This document shows, piece after piece, positions 6,933-10,282 of a stretch of 10,282 bases of DNA. Both the position numbers and the translations under genes were made by a program. Numbering within the stretch: position 1 is the first letter of the stretch; every line of letters starts with the position of its first letter. The stretch is from Rhodospirillales bacterium (lineage in GTDB: Bacteria; Pseudomonadota; Alphaproteobacteria; Acetobacterales; Acetobacteraceae): the NCBI GenBank assembly GCA_903644035.1, contig CAHJXG010000151.1, positions 1 through 10,282 on the forward strand, read 5' to 3'. The notes beneath the pieces are model-generated. The model had not been told where the DNA came from. It ran no database searches and saw nothing but the letters and a program-made list of their open reading frames with translations.

Positions 6933-6954
6933 TTTCGGTCCAGGGTAGGAACGT

Positions 6955-8001
6955 TCAGCCTCCGAGCTGGATGACACCCTGCGGCTGCTCCGACTCGAAG
7001 ACGTTGTGGGCGAACGCCTCCTCCCATGTTCCCAAGGTTGAGGCGCGGCTGTATTCCGTGGACCTGTTCTCAAAAAAGTTGGCGTGCTCGACCGCGTTGA
7101 GCATGTCGTCGAGCCAGGGCAGCGGGTTGTCCTCGACATGGAACAGCGCGTTCAAGCCAAGCTGCACCAGGCGGCGGTCGGCGATGTAGCGGATGTAGCG
7201 CTTCACGTCCGCGGCGTTCAGCCCCTCGATGGGACCCTGCTCGAAGGCGAGGTCGATGAAGGCGTCCTCGTGCTCCACGATGGTCGCGCAGACCTCGTAG
7301 ATCTCCTGCTTCAGGTTGGTGGTCCAGATCTCCGGGTTCTCCTGCACGAAGGTGCGGAACAGCCGGATGATCGACAGGCAGTGCAGCGTCTCGTCGCGGA
7401 CCGACCACGAGACGATCTGGCCCATGCCCTTCATCTTGTTGTGCCGCGGGAAGTTCAGCAGGATCGCGAAAGAGGCGAAAAGCTGCAGCCCCTCGGTAAA
7501 GGCGCCGAACGCCGCCAGCGTCTTGGCGATCTCATGCTTGCTGTCCACCCGGAAGGACTGCATGTAGTCGTACTTGTCCTTCATCTCCTTGTACTTGAGG
7601 AAGGCGGTATACTCGCCCTCCGGCATGCCGATGGTGTCGAGGAGATGGCTGTAGGCCGCGACGTGGATCGTCTCGATGTTGCTGAACGCCGAGAGCATCA
7701 TCAGCACCTCGGTGGGTTTGAACACCTGGCTGTAGTGCTTCATGTAGCAGTTGTTCACCTCGACGTCGGCCTGGGTGAAGAAGCGGAAGATCTGCGTCAG
7801 CAGGTTCTGCTCGGCCGGCGTCACCGTCTTGTGCCAATCCTTCACGTCGTCGGCGAGCGGCACCTCCTCCGGCAGCCAGTGCACGCGCTGCTGGGTCAGC
7901 CAGGCCTCGTAGGCCCAGGGATAGCGGAAAGGCTTATAGACCGGGTTCTCGGTCAGAAGGTCGAAGCGTGGCGGCTCGGCGCCGGGGTTCATGCCGTCCA
8001 T
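6955..8001 (-). CDS. nrdB: Ribonucleoside-diphosphate reductase class I, beta subunit
   Basis: NrdB houses the diiron-tyrosyl radical cofactor that starts ribonucleotide reduction in the NrdA partner. The 348-residue protein keeps all the expected residues: iron ligands Asp79 (TQADVEV), Glu110 and His113 (NIETIHVAAYSH), Glu170 (FTEGLQLF), and Glu204 and His207 (RDETLHC). The radical tyrosine is Tyr117, four residues after His113. The retained tyrosine indicates the oxygen-dependent tyrosyl radical type rather than the tyrosine-less class Ic. There is no N-terminal ATP-cone. The C-terminal tail VIQLGG would dock in NrdA. ATG 8001 has GAGGA seven bases upstream. The gene starts 36 bp after nrdA, so the two form an operon. 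Confidence 0.96.
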   Translation of the reverse strand: MDGMNPGAEPPRFDLLTENPVYKPFRYPWAYEAWLTQQRVHWLPEEVPLADDVKDWHKTVTPAEQNLLTQIFRFFTQADVEVNNCYMKHYSQVFKPTEVLMMLSAFSNIETIHVAAYSHLLDTIGMPEGEYTAFLKYKEMKDKYDYMQSFRVDSKHEIAKTLAAFGAFTEGLQLFASFAILLNFPRHNKMKGMGQIVSWSVRDETLHCLSIIRLFRTFVQENPEIWTTNLKQEIYEVCATIVEHEDAFIDLAFEQGPIEGLNAADVKRYIRYIADRRLVQLGLNALFHVEDNPLPWLDDMLNAVEHANFFENRSTEYSRASTLGTWEEAFAHNVFESEQPQGVIQLGG

Positions 8002-8037
8002 CGGTCAGTCCTCATGTTGCAAAGATGCTCGCAGCCG

Positions 8038-9888
8038 CTATTGGCAGGCGAGGCATTCCTCGTAGTTGTTCGGCTTGGCCGCACCCGCCAGCGACATCCG
8101 CCCGGCGTCGTTCGGGGCGGCGGTCGCCATCTCGGTCGGGCGCACCACCTTCTCGCTGACGTTGTCGGCCCGCTGGATCGACAGGCTGCGGCAGTAGTAC
8201 AGCGACTTCACCCCGCGCTTCCAGGCGAGGTAGTGGATCTGGTGCAGGTCGCGCTTGTGCACGTTGGCCGGCAGGAACAGGTTCACCGACTGGCTCTGGC
8301 AGACATACGGCGTGCGGTCGGCCGCGTGCTCCACCACCCAGCGCTGGTCCAGCTCGAACGCCGTGCGATAGACCGCCTTCTCCTGCTCGGTCAGGAAGTC
8401 CAGGTGCTGCACGCTGCCCTTGTTGAGCGTGATGCCCGACCAGATGGCGTCGGTGTCCATGCCCTTGGCCGCGAGCAGCTGCTGCAAATGCCGGTTGCGC
8501 ACGGTGAAGCTGCCGGACAGGGTCTTCTGCAGGAACACGTTGGCGGCGATCGGCTCGATGCCGGGGCTGGTGCTGCCGGTGATGATGCTGATGCTGGCGG
8601 TGGGCGCGATGGCCATCTTGTTGGAGAAGCGCTCCATGATGCCGTACTCCTCGGCGTCCGGGCACGGCCCCCGCTCCTCCGCCAACATGCGGCTCGCGGC
8701 GTCGGCCTGGGCGCGGATGTGCTTGAACATCCGCGTGTTCCACACCTTGGCCACGACGCCCTCGAACGGTACGTTCTGCGATTGCAGGAAGCTGTGGAAG
8801 CCCATGACGCCCAGGCCCACCGAGCGCTCCCGCATCGCCGAGTACTTGGCCCGGTCCATCTCCTCCGGCGCGCGGTCGATGAAGTCCTGCAGCACGTTGT
8901 CGAGGAAGCGCATGATGTCCTCGATGAACAGCGGGTGGTCCTTCCACTCCAGCCAGCTCTCGAGGTTCAGCGAGGCGAGGCAGCACACGGCGGTGCGCTG
9001 CCGGCCGTGGTGGTCGATGCCGGTGGGCAGCGTGATCTCGCTGCAAAGATTGCTGGTCTTGACCTCAAGCCCCGACAGCTTCTGCTGCTCCGGCCGGGCG
9101 TTGTTCACGTGGTCGGAGAACACGAGGTAGGGCTCGCCCGTCTCGATCCGCGCGGTCAGGATGCGGATCCACAAGGCGCGCGCGCTCACCAGCCGCACCA
9201 TCGCGTCGTCCTTGGGGGAGGTCAGCGCCCATTGCTCGTCCGCCTCGACGGCGCGCATGAACGCGTCCGACACCAGGATGCCGTGGTGCAGGTTGAGCGC
9301 CTTGCGGTTCGGGTCGCCGCCGGTCGGCCGGCGCAGCTCGATGAACTCCTCGATCTCGGGATGCGAGATCGGCAGGTACACCGCCGCCGATCCCCGGCGC
9401 AGCGACCCCTGGGAGATCGCGAGCGTCAGGCTGTCCATCACCCGGATGAACGGGATCACCCCGGAGGTCTTGCCGTTCTGCCCGACCTTCTCGCCGATGG
9501 AGCGCAGGTTGCCCCAATAGGAGCCGATGCCGCCGCCCTTGGACGCGAGCCACACGTTCTCGTTCCACAGGCCGACGATGCCGTCGAGGCTGTCCGACGC
9601 CTCGTTCAGGAAGCAGGAGATCGGCAGGCCGCGGGTGGTGCCGCCGTTGGACAGCACCGGCGTTGCCGGCATGAACCACATCTGGCTCGCGTAGTCGTAG
9701 ATGCGCTGGGCGTGCGCCGCGTCATCGCCGTAGAAGCTGGCGACCCGGGCGAACAGGTCCTGGTAGCCCTCGCCCGGCATCAGATAGCGGTCGTCCAGCG
9801 TCGCGCGCCCGAAATCCGTCAGCAGCCGGTCCCGCGACCGGTCCACCCGCACCTGATGGCGGCCCTGCATCTGCACTGCGTCAAGCAC
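8038..9888 (-). CDS. nrdA: Ribonucleoside-diphosphate reductase class I, alpha subunit (no ATP-cone)
   Basis: NrdA reduces ribonucleoside diphosphates to deoxy forms. The 616-residue protein shows the substrate-reducing cysteine pair Cys92 (PISCFLN) and Cys302 or 303 (AVCCLASLNLE), the radical-site triad Asn280-Cys282-Glu284 (NLCSEITLP), the radical-transfer tyrosines Tyr564-565 (SLYYCRSL), and the C-terminal shuttle cysteines in CLACQ (612, 615). E. coli NrdA has 761 residues. The difference is at the N-terminus, where the ATP-cone that senses ATP/dATP is absent, as is common in alphaproteobacterial short forms. The start is GTG 9888, with AGGAG about eight bases upstream; the downstream ATG at codon 7 lacks a site. 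It leads the nrdA-nrdB operon. Regulation is probably through the NrdR box upstream. Confidence 0.96.
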   Translation of the reverse strand: MLDAVQMQGRHQVRVDRSRDRLLTDFGRATLDDRYLMPGEGYQDLFARVASFYGDDAAHAQRIYDYASQMWFMPATPVLSNGGTTRGLPISCFLNEASDSLDGIVGLWNENVWLASKGGGIGSYWGNLRSIGEKVGQNGKTSGVIPFIRVMDSLTLAISQGSLRRGSAAVYLPISHPEIEEFIELRRPTGGDPNRKALNLHHGILVSDAFMRAVEADEQWALTSPKDDAMVRLVSARALWIRILTARIETGEPYLVFSDHVNNARPEQQKLSGLEVKTSNLCSEITLPTGIDHHGRQRTAVCCLASLNLESWLEWKDHPLFIEDIMRFLDNVLQDFIDRAPEEMDRAKYSAMRERSVGLGVMGFHSFLQSQNVPFEGVVAKVWNTRMFKHIRAQADAASRMLAEERGPCPDAEEYGIMERFSNKMAIAPTASISIITGSTSPGIEPIAANVFLQKTLSGSFTVRNRHLQQLLAAKGMDTDAIWSGITLNKGSVQHLDFLTEQEKAVYRTAFELDQRWVVEHAADRTPYVCQSQSVNLFLPANVHKRDLHQIHYLAWKRGVKSLYYCRSLSIQRADNVSEKVVRPTEMATAAPNDAGRMSLAGAAKPNNYEECLACQ

Positions 9889-9914
9889 GGTGGGAACTCC
9901 TGCGTTGTTCTGCT

Positions 9915-9947
9915 TCGGCCCCGTAGGCTACAACATCTAGGGGCCGA
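9915..9947. promoter_or_regulatory. Candidate NrdR box inside an inverted repeat upstream of nrdA
   Basis: CAACATCTAG (9931-9940), in the 16-mer starting CTACAAC at 9928, fits the NrdR box core as I recall it (C-W-A-N-A-T-M-T-W-G). It lies 43 bp upstream of the nrdA GTG. It is enclosed by a perfect 8-bp inverted repeat, TCGGCCCC (9915-9922) and GGGGCCGA (9940-9947). NrdR usually binds paired boxes; the only hint of a second one is the half-site TAGTGT near 9971-9976, about 33 bp away. Confidence 0.6.
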
Positions 9948-9954
9948 GTCGCAA
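9925..9954 (-). promoter_or_regulatory. Possible nrdA promoter overlapping the NrdR box
   Basis: On the minus strand there is TTGCGA (plus 9949-9954) as a -35 and TAGCCT (plus 9925-9930) as a weak -10, 18 bases apart, with the NrdR core in the spacer. That arrangement would allow direct repression. The match is weak. Confidence 0.3.
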
Positions 9955-10096
9955 TGCAGACCACCAGCCGTAGTGTCCTCATGGCCGAAGGAGAACACGC
10001 AACCGTGAAGGCAGGGCCACGGCTCCGGCCGCCGCCGCTGCGGTCCGGGCAGTCCGAGCCGCAATGGCGACTCGGCCGCGTCGGCGCGGCAGTGTC

Positions 10097-10282
10097 TCAG
10101 GCGGCGGCGAGCCAGTCCATCGCCGCGTCCACGCCGCCCTTGCCGTGCGGCACCCCGTTGATCCGCAGGCTCATCTCCACGGCGCCGAGCGTCCCCAGCA
10201 CCATCGGCTCGTTCAGGTCGCCCATGTGGCCGATGCGGAACAGCGTGCCGCCGAGTCGGCCCAGGCCACCGCCGGTCGAAAC
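10097..10282 (-). CDS. Class V aminotransferase, serine/alanine-glyoxylate type (C-terminal fragment)
   Basis: The last 61 codons of a PLP-dependent class V aminotransferase run into the right edge; the rest lies outside. The segment STGGGLGRLGGTLFRIGHMG, followed by DLNEPMVLGTLGAVEM, is the characteristic C-terminal domain of alanine-glyoxylate and serine-glyoxylate aminotransferases. It includes the Arg of FRIGHMG, which binds the substrate carboxylate. The tail GVPHGKGGVDAAMDWL is frequent in SgaA-like enzymes of alphaproteobacteria. The stop is TGA (plus 10097-10099). The enzyme would transfer an amino group from serine or alanine to glyoxylate. It is co-oriented with nrdA, but 208 bp separate them, so it is probably a distinct transcription unit. 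Confidence 0.85.
   Translation of the reverse strand, partial: VSTGGGLGRLGGTLFRIGHMGDLNEPMVLGTLGAVEMSLRINGVPHGKGGVDAAMDWLAAA

Noticed and set aside
7084-10008. A 974-codon open frame on the plus strand opposite nrdA and nrdB.
   Set aside because: The protein is full of His/Arg/Val/Leu with no domain sense, and it is the exact mirror of two certain genes. Long antisense frames are expected at this G+C.
10020-10061. Inverted repeat CGGCTC/GAGCCG as a terminator for the class V aminotransferase gene.
   Set aside because: It has six-base arms with a 30-base spacer and no T-run in very GC-rich DNA; likely chance.
9819-10064. An 81-codon minus-strand frame overlapping the start of nrdA.
   Set aside because: It is Cys/Arg-rich nonsense crossing the nrd control region; nrdA has its own good ribosome site in another frame.
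1-10282. Defence island, CRISPR, prophage, integron or biosynthetic cluster.
   Set aside because: No spaced repeats, integrase, transposase, nuclease or carrier-protein motifs were seen; the recognisable genes are core metabolism.

Overview
The window looks like chromosomal housekeeping DNA from a high-G+C alphaproteobacterium, most plausibly of the Rhodospirillales/Acetobacteraceae. Supporting signs: strong G/C bias at third codon positions; a short NrdA without an ATP-cone paired with an alphaproteobacterial-type NrdB; an orotate phosphoribosyltransferase with the TTDGAS form of the PRPP loop and a long C-terminal tail; and the neighbourhood polyprenyl synthase / DUF2007 / TrmN6-like methyltransferase, which I recall as common in this class. 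There is no phage, IS, CRISPR, tRNA or rRNA signal. I find no new multigene system; the less explained items are small conserved-looking proteins and palindromes between genes.

Layout from left to right: (1) the 3' three quarters of an Asp/Glu racemase-family gene (+), whose stop codon shares a CTAG with the stop of a convergent 79-residue unknown protein (-). (2) A tartrate/D-malate dehydrogenase-type beta-decarboxylating dehydrogenase (-), divergent from pyrE (+). pyrE is followed after 63 bp by a class III (omega) aminotransferase (+). (3) An 82-bp convergent gap holding a long imperfect palindrome. (4) A polyprenyl diphosphate synthase (-) with a TTG start, divergent from a DUF2007 protein (+) whose end overlaps a TrmN6-type methyltransferase (+). 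(5) A 120-residue unknown protein (-), convergent with the methyltransferase and downstream of nrdB. (6) The nrdA-nrdB operon (-), encoding both subunits of an aerobic class I ribonucleotide reductase, with a good NrdR-box candidate inside an inverted repeat just upstream of nrdA. (7) The last 61 codons of a class V (serine/alanine-glyoxylate type) aminotransferase (-), cut by the window end.

Functional links: pyrE and nrdAB serve nucleotide and dNTP supply. The polyprenyl synthase makes the ubiquinone side chain. The dehydrogenase, the two aminotransferases and the racemase are small-molecule enzymes of organic and amino acid metabolism, but their arrangement on both strands does not form one pathway operon. 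The longest stretch without a gene is the 208 bp upstream of nrdA. It holds the presumed nrd control region and otherwise only a modest GC-rich inverted repeat near 10020-10061.
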